The notes beneath the pieces were generated by a model that worked only from the letters and a program-made list of their open reading frames with translations, made no database searches and was not told where the DNA came from. From Lachnospiraceae bacterium (GTDB lineage: Bacteria; Bacillota; Clostridia; Lachnospirales; Lachnospiraceae), in the NCBI GenBank assembly GCA_017962825.1, contig JAGCUO010000068.1:1-49732 (forward strand): a stretch of DNA of 49,732 nt, given 5' to 3'. A program made the position numbers and the translations under genes. This document shows, in pieces, positions 41,266 to 49,686 of this stretch (position 1 is the first letter of the stretch; the number at the start of each line of letters is the position of its first letter).

Positions 41266-42519
41266 ATGAGACTTGCTACTCTTTCTGAAAAAGAGATCAT
41301 CATAACTCTTATTGCTCTGGCACTTTTGCTTCTTTCGGCATTTGTGTTCGGAAGCCTTATGGAACTTATCAAGGGACCGAGAGTAGTCGGAGAGATCCTT
41401 GGCGGAATGATCATTGGAGGAAGCTGCCTTTTCCTTCTTATGCCGGAGATGTCGACGAAGATCTTTTTTGCGTATGCTGAAGAAGGAAAGGTATTAAATA
41501 TCTTCTATCAGCTGGGTCTGATATTTCTGATGTTTCTATCCGGATACAATACGGACATCAGGGTGGATAAGTCCAATGCGAAGACCATAAGTCTTGTTTT
41601 TGTGGGAGCAACATTTCTTCCCATGATAGGAAGCATTCCTTTCTTCGGGATGTTTGAAGAGTATTTTAAGGGTCCTGCCGGAAACGAATTATCCTACAAA
41701 CTTGTTTTTGCCATAGGAGTTGCTATCACCTCCATTCCTGTCATATCGAAGATATTTTTTGATATGGGGATCATGAACAAAGCGTTTTCAAACACGGTAC
41801 TTACCGTGTCGACTTTCCAGGATCTATGCCTGTGGATCCTTTTAAATGTGGCAACGAGAATTGCACAATCCGGAGAGATTAAGCTTGCCGAGATGATCGT
41901 GATAGTTATCGTGACCATAGGAATATTTGCAGCTATTGCAATTATCTCTAGATTCATCAGGCAGGTTAAGAGTCAGTGGAAGGCAAACACTTTCTATTCG
42001 ATCTCTTTTGCGGTGCTGATGTTTACATGCGGTCTTTTATATATGATTGGTATCAACATCATGTATTCCGCATTTGTGGTGGGATATCTGATAAAGGCCA
42101 TATTCGGAACGGAAGAGACGGTTAAGACGAGAATGCATTTCCTGGAAAACATAGCGTTTTCATTTTTCATTCCAATCTATTTTGCACTTGTGGGAATTCA
42201 GTTAAATGTGATTCATGATTTTTCAATTGCGAGATTTGCTTTGTTTTTCGTGATCGCGTTTGGACTAGAGTTTGTCGGAACCTTTGCTCTTCTTATGTTC
42301 TCGGGACTGAAGATGAGTACGAGGATGAACTTTGCCATAACAATGAATGCAAGAGGCGGCCCGGGTATCGTACTGGCGACGGTTGCGTATTCGTATGAGA
42401 TCATCAGCCTGGAGTTTTTCACGGTGCTGATACTTACCACGATGGTCAGCTCTATGATCGCAGGATATTATCTGAGGCTTCAGCAAAAAAGGGATGCCAA
42501 AGTATTTGATGAATTGTGA
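41266..42519 (+). CDS. Cation:proton antiporter (CPA2 / KefB-like)
   Basis: A 417-aa membrane protein with about twelve helices. KGPRVVGEILGGMIIGG in helix 2, LIFLMFLSGYNTDIRV, and AIGVAITSIPVISKIFFDMG with the unwound-helix region all match the monovalent cation/H+ antiporter-2 family. MNARGGPGIVLATVAYSYEI is also a family match. No cytoplasmic TrkA domain follows, so it is a bare transporter probably exchanging Na+ or K+ for protons. AAGGAGACG precedes the ATG. The next gene starts 11 bases after the stop. Confidence 0.9.
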   Translation: MRLATLSEKEIIITLIALALLLLSAFVFGSLMELIKGPRVVGEILGGMIIGGSCLFLLMPEMSTKIFFAYAEEGKVLNIFYQLGLIFLMFLSGYNTDIRVDKSNAKTISLVFVGATFLPMIGSIPFFGMFEEYFKGPAGNELSYKLVFAIGVAITSIPVISKIFFDMGIMNKAFSNTVLTVSTFQDLCLWILLNVATRIAQSGEIKLAEMIVIVIVTIGIFAAIAIISRFIRQVKSQWKANTFYSISFAVLMFTCGLLYMIGINIMYSAFVVGYLIKAIFGTEETVKTRMHFLENIAFSFFIPIYFALVGIQLNVIHDFSIARFALFFVIAFGLEFVGTFALLMFSGLKMSTRMNFAITMNARGGPGIVLATVAYSYEIISLEFFTVLILTTMVSSMIAGYYLRLQQKRDAKVFDEL

Positions 42520-42530
42520 GGAAGTTGAAA

Positions 42531-43076
42531 ATGGAGTTGTTTAACGGAAGACCGGAGAGCATAGAGGGAAGGCTTGAAAGAGAAATCAGGACATACGATT
42601 ATCTGGATGAGCTTGGAATTGAATATATGAGAACGGATCATGACAGAGCGGATAATATGGAAGCCTGCAATGAGATAGATGCGGTTCTCGGTGTTATCAT
42701 TTGCAAGAATCTGTTCCTTTGTAACAGGCAAAAGACAGCTTTTTATCTGCTGATGATGCCGGGGGATAAGAAGTTTAAGACTAAAGAATTATCCTCACAG
42801 ATAAATTCCGCAAGACTTTCTTTTGCAGATCCCGAGGATATGCTGAAATACCTTGATATTGAACCCGGCGCGGTAAGCGTCATGGGGCTGATGAATGATA
42901 AAGGCTGCAGCGTACAGCTTCTTATTGATGAAGATGTGCTTGTGGGTGAATATCTCGGGTGTCATCCCTGTGTATGCACTTCATCCCTTAAGATAAAGAC
43001 TGCCGATGTTATCGGAAAGTTCCTGCCTGCTACGGGACATGATTTCAGGAAGGTGCACCTGGTCGGGGAGGATTGA
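42531..43076 (+). CDS. YbaK/ProX-type prolyl-tRNA deacylase
   Basis: A 181-aa editing enzyme that hydrolyses mischarged Ala-tRNA(Pro) (or a related species) in trans. The YbaK-fold segments AVLGVIICKNLFLCNRQKT with the catalytic lysine and FYLLMMPGDKKFKTKEL are present. So are LDIEPGAVSVMGLMNDKG and GCHPCVCTSSLKI, as in ProX/ProXp-ala proteins. GAGGAAG lies 6 bases before ATG 42531; a 5-codon longer form would overlap the antiporter stop. Next comes a GNAT gene one base after the stop. Confidence 0.88.
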   Translation: MELFNGRPESIEGRLEREIRTYDYLDELGIEYMRTDHDRADNMEACNEIDAVLGVIICKNLFLCNRQKTAFYLLMMPGDKKFKTKELSSQINSARLSFADPEDMLKYLDIEPGAVSVMGLMNDKGCSVQLLIDEDVLVGEYLGCHPCVCTSSLKIKTADVIGKFLPATGHDFRKVHLVGED

Positions 43077-43077
43077 C

Positions 43078-43551
43078 ATGATATACAGAGAGATCAGGGA
43101 ATCGGATAATGCGGCTATTGCTTCACTGATAAGGCGTACTCTTGAAGAGCATAACCTCGATATACCCGGGACGGCATATTATGACGAAGGCCTGGACAGT
43201 TTCAGTAAGCTCTACGGACGCCCCGATGCAAGGTACTATGTAATGGAAGATGATAACGGCAGAGTTGTCGGAGGAATAGGCTTCAGCGCTTTCGATAAGA
43301 TGGAGGAAACCGCCGAACTGCAAAAGCTGTATCTTGATAAGTCGGTATCGGGTTCCGGACTTGGTTATGAGATGATCTCATGTGTTGAAAAAAGAATGAA
43401 GGAAGCGGGCTTTAAGAAGTCGTATCTGGAGACTCATGACAATCTCGCCGCTGCAATCCACATATATATTAAGAGCGGATATGAGGAGATAGAAAGACCT
43501 TCTTTTGTTGGTCACAGTGCCATGAACAGATTTTTCGTCAAGGATATTTAA
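43078..43551 (+). CDS. GNAT-family N-acetyltransferase
   Basis: A 157-aa acetyl-CoA-dependent transferase. YYVMEDDNGRVVGGIGFSAF and AELQKLYLDKSVSGSGLGYEMI contain the acetyl-CoA-binding motif A (V-S-G-S-G-L-G). SYLETHDNLAAAIHIYIKSGYEE is motif B. The substrate cannot be told. GGGGAGG lies 6 bases before the ATG, and the gene starts 1 base after the ProX stop, so they are coupled. Confidence 0.9.
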   Translation: MIYREIRESDNAAIASLIRRTLEEHNLDIPGTAYYDEGLDSFSKLYGRPDARYYVMEDDNGRVVGGIGFSAFDKMEETAELQKLYLDKSVSGSGLGYEMISCVEKRMKEAGFKKSYLETHDNLAAAIHIYIKSGYEEIERPSFVGHSAMNRFFVKDI

Positions 43552-43566
43552 TCGGACTTTGTAATT

Positions 43567-44298
43567 ATGCCGGATAAAAATATAGAATTGTATATCAAAG
43601 GTCTCTGCATCGACTGGAATAAGATCGGGGGCAGGAGTTATCTCAGAGGGATTGAATCTATAGCCGGAATGGAGGAGTTTTCTTTTCACAGACCCGTGAC
43701 ATTTTTCGTGGGAGAAAACGGAAGCGGAAAATCAACACTCTTGGAAGCAATTGCGGTTTCCTACGGCTTTAATCCCGAAGGAGGAACAAAGAATTACAAT
43801 TTCTCCACTTATGATTCCCATTCCGAGCTGTGCGATGCAATGAGACTTATCAGAGGTATTAAAAGACCACGCTTTGAGTATTTCCTGAGGGCGGAGAGCT
43901 TCTATAATGTGGCGACGGCTGAGGATGAATACAGCAGGGGACCCGGCGGAGTGCCAATGCATTTTCATGAAAAATCTCATGGAGAGAGTTTTCTGGCTCT
44001 TGCGCAAAACAGCTTTAAGGGAAACGGATTGTATTTGCTGGACGAGCCTGAAGCTGCGCTTTCACCGCAAAGGCAGCTGACACTTCTGATCGAGATCGAC
44101 AGGTGCGTAAAGGACGGAGCACAGTTTATAATCGTTTCTCATTCTCCGATCCTGCTTGGTTATCCGGAGGCGGAGATACTCAGTTTTGATAACGGACTGA
44201 TCCAAGCGTGCGAGTATGAAGAAACAGATTCTTATCGTGTGACTGAAATGTTTATAAACAGCAGGGTGCATATTCTAAAAAGGCTTCTGGAGGAGTAA
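43567..44298 (+). CDS. AAA/ABC-type ATPase (single-domain, putative)
   Basis: A 243-aa ATPase with Walker A VGENGSGKSTLLEAI (about residues 54-68). A signature-like HGESFLALAQNSF, Walker B GLYLLDEPEAALSP and a terminal VSHSPILLGYP H-loop complete it. These features mark the compact AAA_21/AAA_23 group, related to RecF/SMC-type heads and ABC ATPases. No transporter or nuclease neighbour suggests its job. It follows the GNAT gene by 15 bases with only a weak ribosome site and is probably in the same transcript. Confidence 0.85.
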   Translation: MPDKNIELYIKGLCIDWNKIGGRSYLRGIESIAGMEEFSFHRPVTFFVGENGSGKSTLLEAIAVSYGFNPEGGTKNYNFSTYDSHSELCDAMRLIRGIKRPRFEYFLRAESFYNVATAEDEYSRGPGGVPMHFHEKSHGESFLALAQNSFKGNGLYLLDEPEAALSPQRQLTLLIEIDRCVKDGAQFIIVSHSPILLGYPEAEILSFDNGLIQACEYEETDSYRVTEMFINSRVHILKRLLEE

Positions 44299-44316
44299 AG
44301 CCGGAGAGGTAAACAT

Positions 44317-44490
44317 ATGGAAACATTTTATTACGAAGTTGTGAGTATAGAGGGCGATTATGCCAATCTGAAGAGGACGGATGAGGAGTCCGATGATCTG
44401 AAACTGGTCGCAAGGGCGCTTCTTCCCGCAGAGATTGTGGAGGGAAGCAAGCTCAAATACGAGTGGATGCAGTACGAACTTATAGGCTGA
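44317..44490 (+). CDS. Small conserved-looking acidic protein
   Basis: A 57-aa ORF: METFYYEVVSIEGDYANLKR opens it and KYEWMQYELIG ends it. GGAGAGG lies 7 bases before the ATG, and it starts 18 bases after the ATPase stop. The pattern of alternating hydrophobics (YYEVVSIEGDYANL ... ARALLPAEIVEGSKLKYE) fits a small beta-barrel. A terminator follows 22 bases after the stop, so it is the last gene of this operon. Function unknown. Confidence 0.7.
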   Translation: METFYYEVVSIEGDYANLKRTDEESDDLKLVARALLPAEIVEGSKLKYEWMQYELIG

Positions 44491-44512
44491 TCTTTGTTTT
44501 ATTCAAAAAAAT

Positions 44513-44553
44513 GGGCAATACTTTTCAATTATTCGGAAGTATTGTCTTTTTTT
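44513..44553 (+). terminator. Terminator of the antiporter-to-ATPase operon
   Basis: The stem GGGCAATAC...GTATTGTC is followed by TTTTTTT. Loop and arms (AATTATTCGGAAG) resemble the terminator at 33587. Confidence 0.88.
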
Positions 44554-44627
44554 ATGCTTTAATATAATGATGTGGGGGTGTTGCCTATCAGACACGTCAA
44601 CTGTGACAGCGTTAATAAGGAGGTAAA

Positions 44628-45554
44628 ATGAAAAACATAAATATTGTTAACGGACCTCAGAATGTTTCAGTCATAGTACAGGGATGCATGAGAATGACTG
44701 ATCTTGATAAGGAGGCAGCCGCAAAGGTAATCCGTACTGCCTATGATTGTGGTATCAATTTCTTTGATCACGCTACCTGTTACGGTAACGGAGTCGCAGA
44801 AGAGCGCTTTGCTGAGGCTTTTCCCCTTACCGGTATCAAGAGAGAGGATATTTATATACAGAGTAAGTGCGGGCTTTGTTTTGACAGAAATGAATTTGAC
44901 TGGACCCGCGAAAACATCCTTTCAAGTGTTGATGACAGTTTGAGAAGACTGAATGTAGAGTATTTGGATGCACTTCTTCTTCACAGACCGGATGTGCTCT
45001 TTGATCCCGAGGAAGTTGCGCAAAGCTTTGATGAACTGGAGAAAGCGGGAAAGGTACGCCACTTCGGCGTCAGCAATCTGGTTCCCATGCAGATCGAACT
45101 CCTTAAAAAGTATGTAAAGCAGCCTCTTGTGATCAATCAGGTTCAGCTGTCTTTAGAGCAGTCACAGCTCATCGATCAGGCTCTTTATATGAACAATAAA
45201 ACCACCGAGTATTCCATAAATCGTGACGGAAATGTCCTTGATTATTGCAGGCTTAAGGATATGACGATTCAGGCCTGGTCACCTCTTCAGTTCGGAATGT
45301 TCGGCGGATCCTTTATCGCCAATCCCAAGTTCCCCGAGCTTAATGCGGCACTTGAAAAGTTTGCGCAGAGGGAAGGCGTCACCAGATCGGCTATCGCCAT
45401 TGCCTGGATCCTTCGTCATCCCGCCAAGATGCAGGCAATCATCGGAACCATGAATCCCGAGCGTATCAGGGATATCTGTGAATCTGCGAGAGTAGAGCTG
45501 TCACATCATGACTGGTACGAGCTTTACATGGCTGCAGGCAAGTTCCTGCCTTGA
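44628..45554 (+). CDS. Aldo-keto reductase (YdhF-like)
   Basis: A 308-aa oxidoreductase. FFDHATCYGNGVAEERFAEA replaces the usual DTA-x-x-Y with DHATCY, as in the YdhF group. IYIQSKCGL carries the Lys and DALLLHRPDVLFDPEEVA the His. WSPLQFGMFGG and IIGTMNPERI are cofactor-binding parts. The substrate is unknown. AAGGAGG lies 4 bases before the ATG. It is transcribed alone and is followed by a decayed chemoreceptor fragment. Confidence 0.92.
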   Translation: MKNINIVNGPQNVSVIVQGCMRMTDLDKEAAAKVIRTAYDCGINFFDHATCYGNGVAEERFAEAFPLTGIKREDIYIQSKCGLCFDRNEFDWTRENILSSVDDSLRRLNVEYLDALLLHRPDVLFDPEEVAQSFDELEKAGKVRHFGVSNLVPMQIELLKKYVKQPLVINQVQLSLEQSQLIDQALYMNNKTTEYSINRDGNVLDYCRLKDMTIQAWSPLQFGMFGGSFIANPKFPELNAALEKFAQREGVTRSAIAIAWILRHPAKMQAIIGTMNPERIRDICESARVELSHHDWYELYMAAGKFLP

Positions 45555-45586
45555 CCGGGTTTTACCGATCGAATGACTGTGGGTAG

Positions 45587-45709
45587 ATCTCGGGTAACTC
45601 CACGGATGCCGATACCATTAACAGCATAGCCGATCATACCAACCTTCTGTCACTCAATGCTTCCATCGAAGCTGCAAGAGCCGGTGAAGCCGGAAGAGGA
45701 TTCACTTAA
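45587..45709 (+). pseudogene. Methyl-accepting chemotaxis protein fragment
   Basis: An in-frame stretch of 40 codons encodes [20 protein letters not shown] followed by [10 protein letters not shown] and a stop. It is the highly conserved signalling tip of chemoreceptors (usual form ...[18 protein letters not shown]). No start codon, sensor domain or remaining coiled coil is present, so it is a remnant. It lies between the AKR gene and a convergent terminator. Confidence 0.85.
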
Positions 45710-45756
45710 GAACATGGTTTATAATTTTGAACTGAAGAAATAATAATTTATACATT

Positions 45757-45809
45757 AAAAGACGCTTCCTGTTTTTCATCCCGGATGAAAAATGAGAAGC
45801 GTCTTTTTT
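45757..45809. terminator. Bidirectional terminator between AKR and vanZ
   Basis: AAAAGACGCTTC and GAAGCGTCTTTTTT form the outer stem and TTTTTCATCC / GGATGAAAAA the inner one. T-runs exist on both strands, serving the two convergent genes. Confidence 0.9.
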
Positions 45810-45813
45810 GATA

Positions 45814-46344
45814 TTAAAGGAAAATTATAAATAATGATGTGGTCGTTGAAATGACCATGGATACAAATAAAAGTGTTCCCGATTCCAGTATGATACCGAT
45901 CGTATTGATCAGTGTCAGTCTGCGTGATGCAAGTACTCTTCCCAGGAAGACGTAAAGGCACATGCCCAGGAAACCGCCTGCGGTATTGGTAATGACATCG
46001 GTTATATCCGTCGCACCGATCGCAAAGAGCAACTGGATAAATTCATAGGATATGCTGAGTATCATAACGGCCTTAAGGCCTGAGAACAGGTTATGTGTTT
46101 TATTGGTAGCGGTAAAATAGAATCCCGCGGGTATGAAAACCAAAACGTTAAACAATACCTCTCTAAGGTGGGTAGTAGATTCCGTCTTATAGTAGAAGGG
46201 AATCAGATTTATCCCACGCATATGAGGTATCATTTTAGGATCTACCGCAAGCTTAAAGAGCACCAGCCATGTCAGGAACAGCAGGTAGATCGTAAATACC
46301 GTGTAGGTTATTATCTTCTCCGTTTTGTTTTTATATGTGTTCAT
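45814..46344 (-). CDS. vanZ: VanZ-family membrane protein
   Basis: A 176-aa protein with about four to five membrane helices and VanZ marks: INLIPFYYKT, LREVLFNVLVFIPAGF, SYEFIQLLFAIGATDITDVITNTAGGFLG. VanZ in enterococci gives low-level teicoplanin resistance; relatives in Firmicutes are linked to lipoglycopeptide tolerance. ATG 46344 lies only 6 bases after the -10 TATAGT (46356-46351), so the transcript would begin at or next to the start codon and be leaderless; no ribosome site is seen. It carries the tandem-box promoter shared with TraX and the two lipoprotein genes. Confidence 0.88.
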   Translation of the reverse strand: MNTYKNKTEKIITYTVFTIYLLFLTWLVLFKLAVDPKMIPHMRGINLIPFYYKTESTTHLREVLFNVLVFIPAGFYFTATNKTHNLFSGLKAVMILSISYEFIQLLFAIGATDITDVITNTAGGFLGMCLYVFLGRVLASRRLTLINTIGIILESGTLLFVSMVISTTTSLFIIFL

Positions 46345-46350
46345 ATTCTG

Positions 46351-46405
46351 ACTATAGCAGAGGTACGGTTTAAGTATTATTACGCCTTATTTAAATTTCT
46401 TTAAG
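46351..46405 (-). promoter_or_regulatory. Tandem-box promoter of vanZ (regulon member D)
   Basis: Read on the minus strand: CTTAAAGAAA, TTTAAATAAG, GCGTAATAAT, then CTTAAAC, with TATAGT exactly 49 bp after the first box start, as in members B and C. The sequence between boxes and -10 differs, so the conserved parts are probably functional. Confidence 0.68.
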
Positions 46406-46419
46406 ATTTTATTAGGGTT

Positions 46420-46480
46420 ACAGTGGGGACTCTTCATTTTTGTCACCGGGTGACAAAAATGAAGCGTCCCCACTGTCACC
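46420..46480. repeat. REP-like palindrome (GTCACC-centre type)
   Basis: TACAGTGGGGACTCTTCATT and AATGAAGCGTCCCCACTGTC enclose TTTGTCACCGGGTGACAAA. It lies between divergent vanZ and the MutS-like genes, just upstream of the vanZ tandem boxes. Confidence 0.88.
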
Positions 46481-46554
46481 CAATCCTCTTGTAATTCCCC
46501 TGCATGATGCGATAGAATGGTATTTGCGTGGGGCATTAACGGGGACAAAACAAA

Positions 46555-48057
46555 ATGAACGAACAATTCAGTATTCTCTATCTGTACGATCTGAACCGTG
46601 ATCCTGAGGATATTCCCGCATTTTATCAGGATCTGAATCTTGTCCGTATCCTGGACAGGATATCTCTTAAGTGGGGTAAGAATGTCCGCAAATTCTACAG
46701 GCGCTTTTCTGTATGTTCCAATGAAGAACTGTATCGCAGGGCAATATATGGCGATATCAAGAAAGAACCTGTCTACAACGCTCTCATTACTTTCGTAGAA
46801 AATTTGGACGAAGCGCACAAACTGCGCGAGGAAAAAGAAAAAGCAACCTATCCTGAACAAAAGCAGGTTTGGCATATCAGGGAGATTGTTTCTTATTGTG
46901 ATGCTTACGAGAAATTGGATAAAGCCTTATCTGATGCGAAACTTGAATCTGAAGGAATGACAGAACTTCACAAGATCATTTCCGAGGTTCTTGACTCCGA
47001 ATACAGAAAGCTTCACACCGAGGCACTTGAAGTATTTAATGAGATCAGCAAACTCAGGTTTACTTTAACTTACGATAAGGACAGGATATCCGTCGCCATC
47101 GGCACCGTCCCGGGGGAGGGTGCATATGAAGAGATGATGAGAACTAAGTCCGGCCGCGAGATCAAGCATTTTAACAATCCCTTTGTATCCGAGACCAGAC
47201 TTACGGAGATCGAGTATCAGTGCATAGAGATAATAATGAAAAAGAAACCCGAGCTCTTCGCTAGGATCAGGACATTATCCGAAGACAATTCGGATTATGA
47301 AAAACCGGTGCTGGCTCGTTTTGAAGAAGAGCTGATATTCTTCCTGTCATACTGCGACCTGCAGCATGATATGCAAAAAGAAGGCTATGCATTTACCACT
47401 CCGGAAAGAACCGAAAACGGCATCATGAGCGCGGAGGGTCTCTACGATCTTGCACTTGCCATTGCAAATCTGGGTACGGACAAGGAAGTTATATCAAATG
47501 ATTTTAAATTGGATCAGGGAGAAAGATTCTTTGTTTTGACGGGACCCAATCAGGGCGGTAAGACCACTTTTGCCAGAAGCCTCGGTCAGCTGGTATTTTT
47601 TTCGCGAATGGGACTGGATGTTCCTGCAAGGTCGGCAAATGTTCCGTATTTCCCGGATATACAGTCGCACTTCTCCGTGGAAGAAAGTGTTGAAACCGGA
47701 TTCGGTAAATTAAAAGAAGAACTGTCACGTCTGTCTCCCATGATGAGAGATAACGAACGCGGAAGCTTTGTGGTGATAAATGAACTCTTTACCACGGCCG
47801 CAAGTTACGACGCGCTTATCATGGGAAAGCGTGTACTTAAGCATTTCATAGAGCTTGACTGCATGGGTATATATGTAACGCATCTTAAAGAACTTGCAGA
47901 TGAGCAGGAGGGAGTAGTAAGTCTCAGGGCGATGCTGGATGATAAGAGGATGCAGACCTATGAGATCAAAAGAGGTGAAGCGGAGGATATACCCTGCGCG
48001 GAAAATCTGGTAAACAAACATAGGTTGACCTACTCACAGCTTAAGGAGCGCTTATGA
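46555..48057 (+). CDS. MutS-like ATPase, first of an overlapping pair
   Basis: A 500-aa protein. The C-terminal half is a MutS domain V ATPase: Walker A GPNQGGKTTFARS (from about residue 330), then FSVEESVETGFGKLKEEL, Walker B SFVVINELFTTAASYDAL and the H-motif YVTHLKELAD. The N-terminal part is alpha-helical (clamp-like); the mismatch-binding domain with its Phe-x-Glu is missing, so it is not a classic MutS. Relatives are DNA mismatch repair protein-like ATPases of Clostridia. Its stop overlaps the next start by 4 bases (ATGA). The ribosome site is weak. Confidence 0.85.
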   Translation: MNEQFSILYLYDLNRDPEDIPAFYQDLNLVRILDRISLKWGKNVRKFYRRFSVCSNEELYRRAIYGDIKKEPVYNALITFVENLDEAHKLREEKEKATYPEQKQVWHIREIVSYCDAYEKLDKALSDAKLESEGMTELHKIISEVLDSEYRKLHTEALEVFNEISKLRFTLTYDKDRISVAIGTVPGEGAYEEMMRTKSGREIKHFNNPFVSETRLTEIEYQCIEIIMKKKPELFARIRTLSEDNSDYEKPVLARFEEELIFFLSYCDLQHDMQKEGYAFTTPERTENGIMSAEGLYDLALAIANLGTDKEVISNDFKLDQGERFFVLTGPNQGGKTTFARSLGQLVFFSRMGLDVPARSANVPYFPDIQSHFSVEESVETGFGKLKEELSRLSPMMRDNERGSFVVINELFTTAASYDALIMGKRVLKHFIELDCMGIYVTHLKELADEQEGVVSLRAMLDDKRMQTYEIKRGEAEDIPCAENLVNKHRLTYSQLKERL

Positions 48058-49682
48058 AAGTCTGTTTATTATACGAAGATGTAGAGCGTAACAATCGCGA
48101 AAAGTATTATGATACCGCAAGTATCATTAAAGATCTGGGACTTAAATCCATATTTGATGCGGCATCCAAGAAACTTATCTACGGACGCGACGGACACCTT
48201 GTGAAAGCTGACGATCCCGATCAGTATCTTCAGGAGACCTTGAAGGCCGTCATGATGACACCGCTTTATACGTGGGAAGAGATCTCCTTCAGACAGGAGA
48301 TGATCAAAGACTGTCTGGAACACGAGGATCTTACCCGTTCTCTTTATGTAGTGAGCAGAGATATGCTCCGCAGATGGAGTGAACTCGGAAGAGTTCCTTC
48401 GGAAACTTTCCAGCAGGGAAATCCTGCGGCGAAGCTTTTAAATGAGATCCTGGTGCTTGAACTTTTCATGAATTCACTTTCCAGGGTTAAGGAGCTTCTG
48501 ACAGAGGCGGATGATCTTAAGGCCAAAGGATTTATATCCCTGAAAAAAGAATTCCTGGAGAAGTATTCGGAAGACCGCGAGCTGTATGTTAAGAGCGTAC
48601 TGGAAGATATTTCTTTTTATACCGATTCAATCTCCGAAGGTGAAGAGGACCGTAAGACCGTAACGAGACCCAGGATCGTATTGGAGTGTGGTCTTGAGGA
48701 CGGATTAAAGTTCTCCTCCATGAAACTTGAAGAGATTTCTACGGAAAAAACCAAGTATTATAAACCGGGAAGCACCATAGCTCTGTTTAAGGATATTGTT
48801 GAAGCAAGGACTCCGGATTCATTTTCGGCGGTAAATGATATTCGCATAGCTGAACAGACGAAAACTTTGGAAGTGACGGTGGTCGGGTATCTTGCGGATG
48901 AGCTGAAAGCTTTCATGGAAGAGTTCAACACATTCTTCGACAGGCTCAAATACCAGATGGGATTTTATCTGGCAACGGTTCAACTGGTCCGCCAGCTTGA
49001 GAGATTTGAACTTGAGTGGTGCTATCCTACGGTATGTGAAAGGAATAATCTCGAATTCGAAGAGTTAAAAGAATGCGTCATGGGCATGGGTATTCAGACT
49101 AAGGTAGTCGGAAATACCTGTTCATTTGAGAAAAAAGATCTTCTTATCGTAACGGGTGCAAATCAGGGCGGAAAGTCCACATTCTTAAGAAGTATCGGTA
49201 TCGCTCAGGTTATGCTGCAGTGTGGTCTTCCCGTTACTGCAAAGTCCTTTTCCAGCGGACTGTTTCCCAAGATATTTGTTCACTTCACCAGAAGGGAAGA
49301 TTCTGAAATGAACAGCGGAAGACTGGATGAGGAGCTGGGCCGTATGAGCAAGATCGTTGACGAGATAGGGGATGATTCCCTGATCCTTCTTAACGAATCC
49401 TTTGCGACTACCACGGAAAAGGAAGGCTCCGTGATCGCATATGACATCATAAAGGCGCTGAGTGAAGCCGGCGTGAGGATTTTGACTGTAACGCATCTTT
49501 TATCTTTTGCAAGACGCATTTACGAAGAAAGCAGGGAAAAGCCTGAACCGGCAATAGAGTTTCTGACCGCCGAGCGTCTGGAGGACGGTACCAGAACTTT
49601 CAAGATGATCAGACATGAGCCGGAACTTACTTCATTCGGACTTGACTTGTACGAAGAAATTGTCGGCAAGCATGAATCATAA
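48054..49682 (+). CDS. MutS-like ATPase, second of the pair
   Basis: A 542-aa paralog of the preceding protein with Walker A GANQGGKSTFLRS (from about residue 368). FTRREDSEMNSGRLDEELGRM matches the MutS signature loop, Walker B is SLILLNESFATTTEKEGS, and VTHLLSFARRI closes the domain. A helical lever and clamp-like region precedes. As MutS ATPases work as dimers, two different subunits from overlapping genes suggest a heterodimer, by analogy with eukaryotic MutS pairs. The role in mismatch repair, recombination or another DNA process is not fixed. The window ends 50 bases after the stop in a REP-like repeat. Confidence 0.87.
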   Translation: MKVCLLYEDVERNNREKYYDTASIIKDLGLKSIFDAASKKLIYGRDGHLVKADDPDQYLQETLKAVMMTPLYTWEEISFRQEMIKDCLEHEDLTRSLYVVSRDMLRRWSELGRVPSETFQQGNPAAKLLNEILVLELFMNSLSRVKELLTEADDLKAKGFISLKKEFLEKYSEDRELYVKSVLEDISFYTDSISEGEEDRKTVTRPRIVLECGLEDGLKFSSMKLEEISTEKTKYYKPGSTIALFKDIVEARTPDSFSAVNDIRIAEQTKTLEVTVVGYLADELKAFMEEFNTFFDRLKYQMGFYLATVQLVRQLERFELEWCYPTVCERNNLEFEELKECVMGMGIQTKVVGNTCSFEKKDLLIVTGANQGGKSTFLRSIGIAQVMLQCGLPVTAKSFSSGLFPKIFVHFTRREDSEMNSGRLDEELGRMSKIVDEIGDDSLILLNESFATTTEKEGSVIAYDIIKALSEAGVRILTVTHLLSFARRIYEESREKPEPAIEFLTAERLEDGTRTFKMIRHEPELTSFGLDLYEEIVGKHES

Positions 49683-49686
49683 GAAT

